Assembly (NCBI GenBank): GCA_039182715.1
Contig: JBCDBY010000250.1
Coordinates: 1 to 6,782 of the forward strand
DNA length: 6,782 nucleotides
Source of the DNA: JBCDBY01 sp039182715
Lineage (GTDB): Bacteria > Planctomycetota > PLA2
Direction of reading: 5' to 3'
In this document: positions 1-6,681 of the stretch, piece by piece
Numbering within the stretch: position 1 is the stretch's first letter
Layout: every line of letters begins with the position of its first letter
The notes under the pieces: generated by a model
The model's input: the letters and a program-made list of their open reading frames with translations, nothing else
What the model was told of the DNA's origin: nothing
The model's database searches: none
Program-made: the position numbers and the translations under genes

Positions 1-1
1 C

Positions 2-1777
2 TCGCTCGAGCAGGTGCTGGCGTCGATGCCGCCGCCGGCCACCCCGACCGGAAACGGAATCTTCACCGGGCGCATCGTCGATCCGAACGGAGTCCCGATG
101 CCGGACGTGCTGGTCCTCGTCCAGCCGCAGCCGCAACAAGACGTCCGGTTCCGCTCGAGGGCACCCGACCCGCCCCCGGACGTTGACCTGGAAGCAGAGG
201 TTCGCGACTTCCTGCGCGACCGGCGGGCGCAACTCAGCGATACCTATCGCGTTCGCACCGATGCCGACGGCCGCTATCGCGTCGAGGGGCTGGGCGGCGA
301 GCGCTACCTCGTGCGTCCCTACGCGTCCGACACGGACTTCATGGTGTCACGGGGGCAGGGCTGGAATGCCGAACCGGGCACCACGATCGATTTCGTGGGG
401 CATCGGATCATGACCATCCCGGTCTCCGTTCGCCTCTCCAACGGCGACACGCCCGCGTCCGTCAGTCTCACGTCCCAGTCGCTCGACCCGAAGCGCCCGC
501 ACGGCCGCAGTCACCAGTGGGATTCGAAGTGGCCCTATCTCCAGTTGACGCCTGGGCCGTATCGCATCAAGGCGAACTTGACCGACGGGTCGCTGCTTGC
601 GTCCGGCGCGATGGAACTCGAGGTCCGACCGGACCGGCAGCCGGAGCCGATCGAGCTCGAGATCACGGTGCGTCCCAGCGTCGGCCTCGAGGTCGCGTTT
701 CCCACGGGCTTCCGCCCGTTCCCCCTGCGCGTGCACGCTTTCCTCGCGCCCGTGCGGGACGGGCGTGAGCCGAGCGACGCCGAGCTCTTGGCGGACGGCC
801 GCAAGCGCAACTACCGGGGAAGAATGGACGCGCTGCGCACCTTCACCGACCTGCAGTCGGGTCGCTACGTCGTCGGCCTCGCCGACGGCGTGCCGCCGCG
901 CGTCGTGGCGCGAACCGCGGTCGACGTGGGCGACCGCGAGGCGAAGGTGAAGCTCACCTGGCCGACGCCGCGCCAGGCCGGTCACTTCCTCGTGCAGGCG
1001 GTAGGGCCCGACGGCTCGGTGATGCGCGGCCTGCGATGGAACGCCGGTCTGCGTACGCAGACGACCTTGCCTTCGTATCCGGGCCGCGTCTACGAGCGGG
1101 ACGACGGCGTGGTCTACATTCCGCACCCCAAGCCGCCCAGCGGCGCCGCCCCGGGATACGTCGTGCAGGCGCAGCACCCGGCCCAAGGTGTGCGACGCAT
1201 CCACGTCGACAAGCTCTCCACGAAACCGCTGAGAATCGAGTTCGAGGAGGTCGGTCGCCTGCGGATTCAGCTGTCGGGCTATGAGAACACCCTCTACGCA
1301 GGCAAGCTGTCGGTCGGTACGGTTCTCGCCGGCGTTGCCTACCCCATGGGCCAGCGGCATCCCGACCCGAACGGTCGCGTCGAGCTCGGGCCGTTGCAGC
1401 CCGGTTCGATGCGCGTGAGCGTCCGGTCGCTCCGGCCCGGCCTGGTGAACGTCGAGCTTGCTCGTGTGGACGTGGTCGTGAAGTCCGGCCGTCAGAACGT
1501 GGACGTGAAACTGCCGGCGTTCCACGACTTGACCGTTCGGTGGCTGGGGGGCGCGCGACCGCAGTTCACGCTGGCGCCGCGCAAGCTCGAGGCGGGACTC
1601 GAAGAGCCCCGGTTCTCCCAGCTCACGCAGCGCGCCAACACAAAGGGGAACGCGCGATTCAAGGACCTTCCCCCGGGTCAGTACGAACTGGTCGTCGTCG
1701 TGCCGCGGCGTCCGACCGTGCGTCACATGATCTCGATTCCGAAGCAGACCGACATCGATCTGCCGCTCCGCCGATAG
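2..1777 (+). CDS. Carboxypeptidase-regulatory-like beta-sandwich repeat protein, 5' end missing
   Basis: The reading frame is open to the left window edge and ends at TAG 1775-1777. The first possible start, GTG at 14, has no convincing ribosome site, and neither it nor ATG 26 is followed by a signal peptide. I therefore read this as the C-terminal 590 or so residues of a longer protein. Counting from GTG 14, residues 17-36 (FTGRIVDPNGVPMPDVLVLV) and 78-101 (RTDADGRYRVEGL) are the two halves of a classic carboxypeptidase regulatory-like (CarboxypepD_reg/prealbumin-like) fold. Similar units, each ending in a 'D/G-L-x-x-G-x-Y/M' turn followed by beta strands, recur near 175-220, 271-315, 452-500 and 545-585. 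No peptidase, kinase or membrane domain is visible, and there is no cysteine in the visible part. Such domains usually lie in secreted or surface proteins as structural or carbohydrate/protein-binding modules. The precise function is unknown. The gene converges on the kinase gene with 18 bases between stops. Confidence 0.8.
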   Translation, partial: SLEQVLASMPPPATPTGNGIFTGRIVDPNGVPMPDVLVLVQPQPQQDVRFRSRAPDPPPDVDLEAEVRDFLRDRRAQLSDTYRVRTDADGRYRVEGLGGERYLVRPYASDTDFMVSRGQGWNAEPGTTIDFVGHRIMTIPVSVRLSNGDTPASVSLTSQSLDPKRPHGRSHQWDSKWPYLQLTPGPYRIKANLTDGSLLASGAMELEVRPDRQPEPIELEITVRPSVGLEVAFPTGFRPFPLRVHAFLAPVRDGREPSDAELLADGRKRNYRGRMDALRTFTDLQSGRYVVGLADGVPPRVVARTAVDVGDREAKVKLTWPTPRQAGHFLVQAVGPDGSVMRGLRWNAGLRTQTTLPSYPGRVYERDDGVVYIPHPKPPSGAAPGYVVQAQHPAQGVRRIHVDKLSTKPLRIEFEEVGRLRIQLSGYENTLYAGKLSVGTVLAGVAYPMGQRHPDPNGRVELGPLQPGSMRVSVRSLRPGLVNVELARVDVVVKSGRQNVDVKLPAFHDLTVRWLGGARPQFTLAPRKLEAGLEEPRFSQLTQRANTKGNARFKDLPPGQYELVVVVPRRPTVRHMISIPKQTDIDLPLRR

Positions 1778-1795
1778 CTGCCCCGCCTTCGCTAC

Positions 1796-4612
1796 TCAGC
1801 GCCGGACGTGACGGCTCTCGGTGCCGAGCTTGGCACGGAGCGCTTCGAGGTCGGCCGCGACCTTCCGTGTGCGCGCGTGCCCGGCGCCCAGCTTGCGCTT
1901 CAGCATGGCGTGGGACCGCTCCAGAATCGGCTTCGCCTCTTCGAGACGGTGCGCGGCCACCAGCGTGCGGCCCCATTCGGCCTCGAACACCGCGATGTAC
2001 CAGTGGCTCGTCGGGAGTGCCTTGCGGGCGCGGGCGACCACGTCGCGCGCGAGCGCTTCGGCATCGCCCACGGCGCCACGCAATCGCAGAACGCTGGCGA
2101 GGGAGATGTCCGAAATCAGCGTCCGCGGATGCGCCGCGCCCAGCGTCTTCGTGCGGGTCGTGGACGCCTCGCGCAGATATCGTTCGGCTTCCTCGTAGCG
2201 CCCCAGCTTCCGCGAGAGCACGCCGATGAAGTTGAGCGAGTGCAGCGTGTCGCGATGCGCCGGCCCGAACAGACGTCGACGTCCTTCGTACGCGCGCATG
2301 CCGTGCTGCCAAGCCTCCTCGTCGCGGTGCATCGCGTCGAGAATCTGGCCGACGCTGGCAAACGACCGCAGCGTGTCGCGGTGGTCGTCCTCGATCGTCG
2401 CGCGGCGCGCATCGAGCACCTCCTGACCGAGCTCGAGCGCCGCTTCCGTCTGGCCGGCGGTGAAGAGAATCGTCGCGAGATTGAACTTCGTGCGAAGGGT
2501 CTTCGGATGGTCGCTGCCGAGCAGACGCTGCAGCTGCGTCGCGGTCTCCTGCATCAGCGGCTCGGCCTCGGCGAACAGGCCGCGCTTGGACAGCAGCGCG
2601 GCGTAGTTCGCGCGGGCGGTCTGCGTCCGGACGTGGCTCTCGCCGAAGACGCGGAGACGTCCCTCCATGACCGCGCGCGCTTCGCGCTCGGCCAGCTCCA
2701 GCTTGCCCTGGCGGTGCAGGGCGGTGGAGTAGTTCAAGCGCGCAAGAAGCGTCTTGGGGTGGTCCCGACCGAGCATGCGCGCGGCGTCGGGCACGAGCCG
2801 TTCGTACGCGGCAATCGACTCCGCGGCGCGACCGCTGCGCGACTCGACGACCGCGAGCGTGGTGCGAACGCCGATGGCGACCTCGGGTGCCGGCGCCGTG
2901 AGAGCCTCCTCGGCGAGGGCGCGCGCGCGGTCGAGGTGGCCGAGCTGCATTTGCAGCGACGCGGTGCTGGCGATCGAGGCGAACGTGTCGGGGTGTGCGT
3001 CGCCCAGTTTCTCGCGACGAATGGCAAGCGCCTCGTCCTGCGGCCCCTCGGCGCGCCCAGTCAGGCCGAGCTCGACAAGGATGTCGGCCAGCCCCTGGAG
3101 CAGGTCGGCGCGCACGATCGTCGACTCGGGAAACTGCGTGTCGACCGCCGCGAGCGCACGCTGCAGGATGTCGCGCTCGACGGAGGTGCGGGCGACGTCC
3201 GTGAAGTTGATCTTCTCGCCGACGCGTCCCTCCTCGATGGCGAGCGCCTTGCGGATCGTCGCGCCCATCGCGACGAGGTCGAGGCCCGCCAGGTTCTTCT
3301 TCTGGAACTGGACGACCTGCCGCATGGTCCGTTCGCCCTCGGCTTCGCGTCGCAGCGCCGCCTCCAGCTCGTGCTGACGCTGGATCGACTGCAGCAGCCC
3401 GTAGGTCGTGCCGATCAGGCCCAGCACGATGGCCAGCGCGACGGCGCCGACCGCGGCCACGCGCCCTCGGTGTCGCGCGGCGTACTTCTGCAGCAGGTAG
3501 AGGGGCGTCGGCTCCTTCGCCTCGAGCGGCCGGCCGGCGAGATAGCGCTCCACCTCGTCGGCGAGGTCCTTGACGGTTTCGTAGCGGTCGCGCGGCGCTT
3601 TCTCGAGCGCCTTCAGCACCACGCAGTCGAGCTCGCGCGGCGATTCGCTTCGCTCGCTCGGACGCGTCGATCGGGATTCGTGGATCAGGGTCTGGATCTC
3701 TGCGACCGACTTGCCCTCGAACGCCGCGCGGGGAATGGGCGTCGAACCGGTGAGCAGCTCGTAGAGCACGACACCGAGGGCGTACACGTCGCTGCGCACG
3801 TCGATGTCGGGGTTATGGAACTCCGCCTGCTCCGGGCTCATGTACTCGAGCGTGCCGACGAGCTGCTGCGCCGTGGTGTGGCGCTCCTCGGCGAGCGGCG
3901 AGCTAGCGCCGAGCGCCTTCGCGACGCCGAAGTCGATGATCTTGACGACCGGCTCGCAGTCCTCGGTGCCGACCAGGATGTTGGACGGCTTGAGGTCGCG
4001 GTGGAGCACGCCGCGCGCGTGGGCGTGCTGCATGCCGCGGCAGAGCTGCACGAAGAGCGCGAGCCGGGCGGGGACGTCGAGCTCGTTCTGATCGGCGTAC
4101 TCGGTGATGCGCGGCCCGTCGACCAGCTCCATCACGAAATACGAGGGGCCGTAGGGATCGGCGCCGGCATCGAGCACGCGCGCGATGTGGCGGTGCTCGA
4201 GGTGGGCGAGCACGCGGCGCTCCGACTCGAAGCGCGCGAGAATCTCGTCCGAGTCGAGGCCCGGCCGAATCAGCTTGAGCGCGACGGATCGGCGAAAGGG
4301 ATGCTCCTGCGTCGCACGATAGACGCAGGCCATGCCACCGCGACCGAGCAGACCTTCGATGCGATAGGGACCGACCTGCGTGGGATCGACGGCGTCCTCG
4401 TCGGTGCGGGGGACTTCGACGAGCGGGTCGAGAAAGTCGGTCTGGGCCTCGTCGCCGGCGCGCAGGAGCCGGTCGAGCCGCGCGCGCAGCGCCGGGTCGT
4501 CGCCGACCTCGGTGTCGAGAATCTGTGCTCGCTCCCGGGGGCCCAGGCCCTGCAGGCGCAGCAGCAGCTCCTTGAACCGTTCGTGCGTGGCGGAACGTCC
4601 GACGTCTCCCAT
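1796..4612 (-). CDS. Membrane-anchored Ser/Thr protein kinase with C-terminal TPR (kinesin-light-chain-like) repeats
   Basis: Predicted Hanks-type kinase of 938 residues. Residues 1-80 are a short helical leader typical of this family. The kinase domain spans about 83-358 and keeps every key element: glycine loop GRGGMACVY (90-98), ATP lysine K113 in VALKLI, helix-C glutamate E131, catalytic loop HRDLKPSN (204-211, base D206), metal-binding DFG (227-229) and GTLEYMSPEQ (253-262). Thr246, Thr247 and Thr254 are plausible activation-loop phosphosites. One hydrophobic segment (385-407) should cross the membrane, placing the kinase in the cytoplasm and the tail outside. A charged, probably coiled stretch (408-430) precedes TPR-like repeats from about 500 to 930. 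I chose ATG 4612 because GGAA lies six bases upstream and the N-terminus matches the family. The alternative GTG at 4663 would add 17 residues and overlap the end of the sigma gene by 8 bases. The gap to the sigma gene is 43 bases from ATG 4612, so the two are probably co-transcribed. The substrate is unknown. Confidence 0.93.
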   Translation of the reverse strand: MGDVGRSATHERFKELLLRLQGLGPRERAQILDTEVGDDPALRARLDRLLRAGDEAQTDFLDPLVEVPRTDEDAVDPTQVGPYRIEGLLGRGGMACVYRATQEHPFRRSVALKLIRPGLDSDEILARFESERRVLAHLEHRHIARVLDAGADPYGPSYFVMELVDGPRITEYADQNELDVPARLALFVQLCRGMQHAHARGVLHRDLKPSNILVGTEDCEPVVKIIDFGVAKALGASSPLAEERHTTAQQLVGTLEYMSPEQAEFHNPDIDVRSDVYALGVVLYELLTGSTPIPRAAFEGKSVAEIQTLIHESRSTRPSERSESPRELDCVVLKALEKAPRDRYETVKDLADEVERYLAGRPLEAKEPTPLYLLQKYAARHRGRVAAVGAVALAIVLGLIGTTYGLLQSIQRQHELEAALRREAEGERTMRQVVQFQKKNLAGLDLVAMGATIRKALAIEEGRVGEKINFTDVARTSVERDILQRALAAVDTQFPESTIVRADLLQGLADILVELGLTGRAEGPQDEALAIRREKLGDAHPDTFASIASTASLQMQLGHLDRARALAEEALTAPAPEVAIGVRTTLAVVESRSGRAAESIAAYERLVPDAARMLGRDHPKTLLARLNYSTALHRQGKLELAEREARAVMEGRLRVFGESHVRTQTARANYAALLSKRGLFAEAEPLMQETATQLQRLLGSDHPKTLRTKFNLATILFTAGQTEAALELGQEVLDARRATIEDDHRDTLRSFASVGQILDAMHRDEEAWQHGMRAYEGRRRLFGPAHRDTLHSLNFIGVLSRKLGRYEEAERYLREASTTRTKTLGAAHPRTLISDISLASVLRLRGAVGDAEALARDVVARARKALPTSHWYIAVFEAEWGRTLVAAHRLEEAKPILERSHAMLKRKLGAGHARTRKVAADLEALRAKLGTESRHVRR
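1892..2773 (-). repeat. Seven tandem 42-residue (126-base) TPR units inside the kinase gene
   Basis: In the kinase tail (numbered from ATG 4612) the signature L/F-G-x-x-H-x-x-T recurs with exact spacing. The histidine falls at residues 618, 660, 702, 744, 786, 828, 870 and 912, always 42 apart, and threonine follows three residues later in seven of the eight. Each unit then carries an A-x-x-L-x-x-x-G helix and an E/A-A-E-x-L helix, as in kinesin-light-chain-type tetratricopeptide repeats. A further unit begins at H540 but is separated from H618 by 78 residues, so the intervening copy is 6 residues short. Such solenoids usually bind peptides or partner proteins. The units have diverged strongly in sequence, so this is an old protein repeat and not a recent DNA duplication. 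Confidence 0.85.
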
Positions 4613-4655
4613 CCTTGTTTCCGATTTCGAGCATCGCCCGAAAGCGGATGCAGCG

Positions 4656-5219
4656 TCACGCACCGAGGGTGTCGCCGAGCCAGGCGCGCGCGAAGGTCCA
4701 GTCGCGTCGGACGGTGCGGTCGGTGATGCCGAGCACCTCCGCGATCTCGCACTCCGCCAGCCCGACGAAGAACCGCAGCTCCACGACCTTGGCCGCGCGC
4801 GCGTCGATCTCCGCGAGGGAGGTCAAGGCATCGTCAATTTCCAGAAGCTGCGCCGGATCCATGCGCTCCGCGCCGGAATCCTCGTGCAGCGGCTCGCGTT
4901 TGCGCCCGCCGCCGCGCTTCTCCGTCATGCGCGCCCGCGCGCGGTCGACGAGGATGCTGCGCATCGCCTTGCCGGCCGTATCCATGAAGTGCCGCCGGTT
5001 CTCGTAGCTGCGGCCTTCGACCGCGACGAGCTTGACGTACGCCTCATGCACAAGGTCGGTGGGCTGGAGCGACTGGCCCGGCGCGGCGCCCTGCAGGCGG
5101 TAGCCGGCGAGCTTGCGCAGGCCGTCGTAGACCAGCGGAAAGAGCTGGTCCTGGGCGGCGGCGTCACCCGACGCCGCCAGCGAGAGAATCTGTGTGACTC
5201 CGTCCACGGGGAAGAACAC
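4656..5219 (-). CDS. ECF-family RNA polymerase sigma factor (Sig-70_X6 type)
   Basis: Small sigma-70 family protein of 187 residues. Residues about 9-95 are region 2, with the family-typical LQPTDLVHEAYVKL (51-64) and the core/-10 recognition helix around FMDTAGKAMRSILVDRARA (78-96). A basic linker (KRGGGRKRE, 101-109) follows. Residues about 125-183 are region 4, with the helix-turn-helix at EIAEVLGITDRTVRRDW (158-174) for -35 recognition. This pattern fits the ECF subfamily described as Sig-70_X6, which in Planctomycetota and Acidobacteriota commonly sits just upstream of a Ser/Thr kinase gene, as here. No anti-sigma factor gene is visible, so control may come from the downstream kinase (inference). 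The start is uncertain: GTG 5219 gives the longest form, while GTG 5207 gives MDGVTQIL..., which resembles usual family N-termini. Neither has a clear Shine-Dalgarno sequence. Confidence 0.93.
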   Translation of the reverse strand: MFFPVDGVTQILSLAASGDAAAQDQLFPLVYDGLRKLAGYRLQGAAPGQSLQPTDLVHEAYVKLVAVEGRSYENRRHFMDTAGKAMRSILVDRARARMTEKRGGGRKREPLHEDSGAERMDPAQLLEIDDALTSLAEIDARAAKVVELRFFVGLAECEIAEVLGITDRTVRRDWTFARAWLGDTLGA

Positions 5220-5287
5220 GCGAATTATGCCGCGAACCGGAAACGCGATGTCCGGATTCGCTCCGATTCGGCGTGATCCGGGGTGCC
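5220..5287. promoter_or_regulatory. Divergent intergenic region between the sigma factor and flavodoxin genes
   Basis: This is the only substantial non-coding gap in the window, at 68 bases, and both outward promoters should lie in or near it. On the minus strand CATAAT (5224-5229) matches five of six bases of a -10 box, and CGGACA lies 19 bases further upstream as a poor -35. Transcription from it would begin at about the GTG 5219 codon, favouring GTG 5207 as the real sigma start. An imperfect inverted repeat, CGAACCGG (5233-5240) and CCGGATTCG (5252-5260) with an 11-base spacer, could be a binding site. No convincing promoter is seen on the plus strand. Only the divergent layout is certain. 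Confidence 0.4.
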
Positions 5288-5851
5288 ATGCGAACCCTGG
5301 TCCTCTACGCCAGCGATTACGGCCACACGGCCACGGTCGCCGAAGCCGTCGCCGAAGGTGCGCGCGGCGTCGGAGGCGCGCATGTGGACGTCGCCCGCGT
5401 CGCCGACGTCGAAGCGCAGCAGCTGCTCGCGGCCGACGCGGTCCTGCTCGGCTCGCCGGTCCACATGGGCAGCGTGCACTGGGAGGTTCAGCGCTTCTTC
5501 GACCAGGTCTGCGCCTCGCTCTGGATGCGCGACGAGATGGTCGGGCGCGTCGCCGGGCTTTTCGCCACGGGCGGAGGTCTGGGCGGCGCCGGCGGCGGCT
5601 GCGAGCTGACGCTGCTGTCGATGCTGGCCAACTTCGCCGAGCTCGGCATGGTCTTCGTGCCGCTGCCCAAGAGCACGCCCGGCTACGCGGACGGCGGCTT
5701 GCACTGGGGGCCGTATGTCCGCTGCGCCACCGCCGACAACCGGCAGGCCACCCCGCAGAAAAAACAACTCGTCGCCGCGCGTTGCCATGGCGCCCACGTG
5801 ACCCACGTCGCGCAACGCCTGCGGCGGCTTGATCCCCTCTTTGCCCATTAA
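5288..5851 (+). CDS. WrbA/flavodoxin-like FMN-dependent NAD(P)H:quinone oxidoreductase
   Basis: Predicted cytoplasmic flavoprotein of 187 residues, close to the usual length of about 200 for WrbA-type quinone reductases, which transfer two electrons from NAD(P)H to quinones. The N-terminal strand and FMN-phosphate loop are LVLYASDYGHTATVAEAV (4-21), comparable to the 'YSMYGH' loop of WrbA. LLGSPVHMGSVHWEVQRFFDQ (53-73) matches the second FMN-contacting loop. GMVFVPLP (120-127) and RQATPQKKQLVAARCHGAHV (152-171) match the last strand and C-terminal helix of that family. The loop 94-105 is unusually glycine-rich and appears to lack the histidine of WrbA. ATG 5288 is chosen over GTG 5273 because the strand begins right after it and GGGG lies four bases upstream. 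It is probably first in an operon, 21 bases before the hydrolase gene. A more general flavodoxin or protoporphyrinogen-oxidase-like role cannot be excluded. Confidence 0.8.
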   Translation: MRTLVLYASDYGHTATVAEAVAEGARGVGGAHVDVARVADVEAQQLLAADAVLLGSPVHMGSVHWEVQRFFDQVCASLWMRDEMVGRVAGLFATGGGLGGAGGGCELTLLSMLANFAELGMVFVPLPKSTPGYADGGLHWGPYVRCATADNRQATPQKKQLVAARCHGAHVTHVAQRLRRLDPLFAH

Positions 5852-5860
5852 CCCCTTTTC

Positions 5861-5865
5861 AGGAG
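5861..5865 (+). promoter_or_regulatory. Strong Shine-Dalgarno site AGGAG for the hydrolase gene
   Basis: AGGAG ends seven bases before ATG 5873, a near-ideal spacing. It fixes the start of the hydrolase and lies in the 21-base gap after the flavodoxin stop, supporting translation from a shared message. Confidence 0.8.
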
Positions 5866-5872
5866 TCATCCC

Positions 5873-6619
5873 ATGAACACCCGTACCCTTCTCACCGGCG
5901 GCAGCCTCGTCGTGCTGTGCGCTCTCGCCCTTCTGTTCGCGCCGACCGCCGAGGCGGAGCGCAGCGAAACCGTCGCCGTCGACGGCAAGCTCAAGCTGCT
6001 GACGCCGCAGAACTCGCAGCTGCTGCTCATCGACTACCAGCCGCAGATGATCTTCGGCGTGCGCAGCCACGACCGCCAGTCGCTGCGAAACAACGTCGAG
6101 GCGCTCACCAAGGCGGCCAAGGCGTTCGACATCCCGACCGTGCTCACGACGGTCTCGGCCAAGTCCTTCTCCGGCCCGCAGATTCCCGAGATCACCCGCG
6201 TCTTCCCCAACGCCGAGATCTACGATCGCACGAGCATGAACGCCTGGGACGACAAGCGCGTCGTCTCCCGCATCCAGCGCAACGGCCGTCCCAAGCTGAT
6301 CATCGGCGCCCTGTGGACCGAGGTCTGCCTGACGATGCCCGCGCTCGAGGCGATCGCGGCCGGCTACGAGGTCTACATCGTGACCGACGCGTCGGGCGGC
6401 ACCAGCAAGGAGGCGCACGACATGGCCGTCAACCGCATGGTCCAGGCCGGCGCCGTCCCGGTGACCTGGCAGCAGGTGATGCTCGAGTGGCAGCGCGACT
6501 GGGCGCGCACCGGCACCTACAAGGCCGTGACCGACATCGCTCGCGAGCACTCCGGTGCCTACGGCGTGGGCATCGACTACGCCTACGGCATGTTCGGCGC
6601 CAAGGAGGGCGGTAACTAA
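5873..6619 (+). CDS. Exported isochorismatase-family hydrolase (YcaC-like)
   Basis: Cysteine hydrolase of the isochorismatase superfamily, 248 residues. Residues 1-28 look like a Sec signal peptide: R4, a hydrophobic core at 6-24 and an AEA motif with likely cleavage after Ala28. The mature part begins with LLLIDYQPQM, whose D54 is the catalytic aspartate. FDIPTVLTT (85-93), FPNAEIYDR (111-119), MNAWDD (122-127), LIIGALWTEVCLTMPALEAI (142-161) and YIVTDASGGT (168-177) follow the order seen in E. coli YcaC. C152 is the expected nucleophile. R119 lies where my recalled alignment places YcaC residue 84, the position of the family's third active-site residue. Members cleave amides, esters or isochorismate; the substrate here cannot be inferred. 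YcaC itself is a cytoplasmic octamer, so export is unusual. The gene is followed by a GC-rich hairpin and a Tat-signal gene. Identity to the superfamily is secure; the YcaC subgroup is likely. Confidence 0.92.
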   Translation: MNTRTLLTGGSLVVLCALALLFAPTAEAERSETVAVDGKLKLLTPQNSQLLLIDYQPQMIFGVRSHDRQSLRNNVEALTKAAKAFDIPTVLTTVSAKSFSGPQIPEITRVFPNAEIYDRTSMNAWDDKRVVSRIQRNGRPKLIIGALWTEVCLTMPALEAIAAGYEVYIVTDASGGTSKEAHDMAVNRMVQAGAVPVTWQQVMLEWQRDWARTGTYKAVTDIAREHSGAYGVGIDYAYGMFGAKEGGN

Positions 6620-6642
6620 CCCGTTTTCTTCATCCCGGCCGG

Positions 6643-6667
6643 GGCCCGGCGCCCGGGCCGCTTCTTT
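6643..6667 (+). terminator. GC-rich hairpin after the hydrolase gene, possible terminator or attenuator
   Basis: GGCCCGG (6643-6649), a three-base loop CGC and CCGGGCC (6653-6659) form a perfect 7-bp all-GC stem, followed by GCTTCTTT (6660-6667). The T tract is weak and interrupted, so full Rho-independent termination is doubtful. It lies between the hydrolase stop and the ribosome site of the next gene, so partial termination or mRNA stabilisation is also possible. Confidence 0.45.
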
Positions 6668-6668
6668 C

Positions 6669-6673
6669 GAGGA
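6669..6673 (+). promoter_or_regulatory. Shine-Dalgarno site GAGGA for the Tat-signal gene
   Basis: GAGGA lies eight bases before ATG 6682, which supports that ATG as a true start although only 101 bases of the gene are visible. Confidence 0.7.
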
Positions 6674-6681
6674 CCTGAGCC

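Noticed and set aside
14..28. GTG 14 or ATG 26 as the true start of the first gene
   Set aside because: The frame is open to the window edge, there is no good ribosome site, and no signal peptide follows, so a start upstream of the window is more likely.
347..1726. A 459-codon minus-strand open frame opposite the beta-sandwich gene
   Set aside because: The sense frame has clear repeated domain motifs, while the antisense product is arginine/histidine-rich with no domain.
1892..2773. CRISPR array or recent tandem DNA duplication, suggested by the 126-base period
   Set aside because: The period is visible in the protein only; the DNA copies are strongly diverged and continuous coding sequence, so it is a TPR repeat.
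1808..4726. A 972-codon open frame on the plus strand, antisense to the kinase gene
   Set aside because: It lies opposite a kinase gene with full catalytic motifs. Its product is arginine/glutamate/leucine-rich with no recognisable domain, as expected when GC-rich codons are read backwards.
5903..5923. A lipoprotein lipobox at Cys16 of the hydrolase signal peptide
   Set aside because: The residues before the cysteine are V-V-L; leucine at -1 does not fit a lipobox, and the AEA motif at residue 28 is a better cleavage site.
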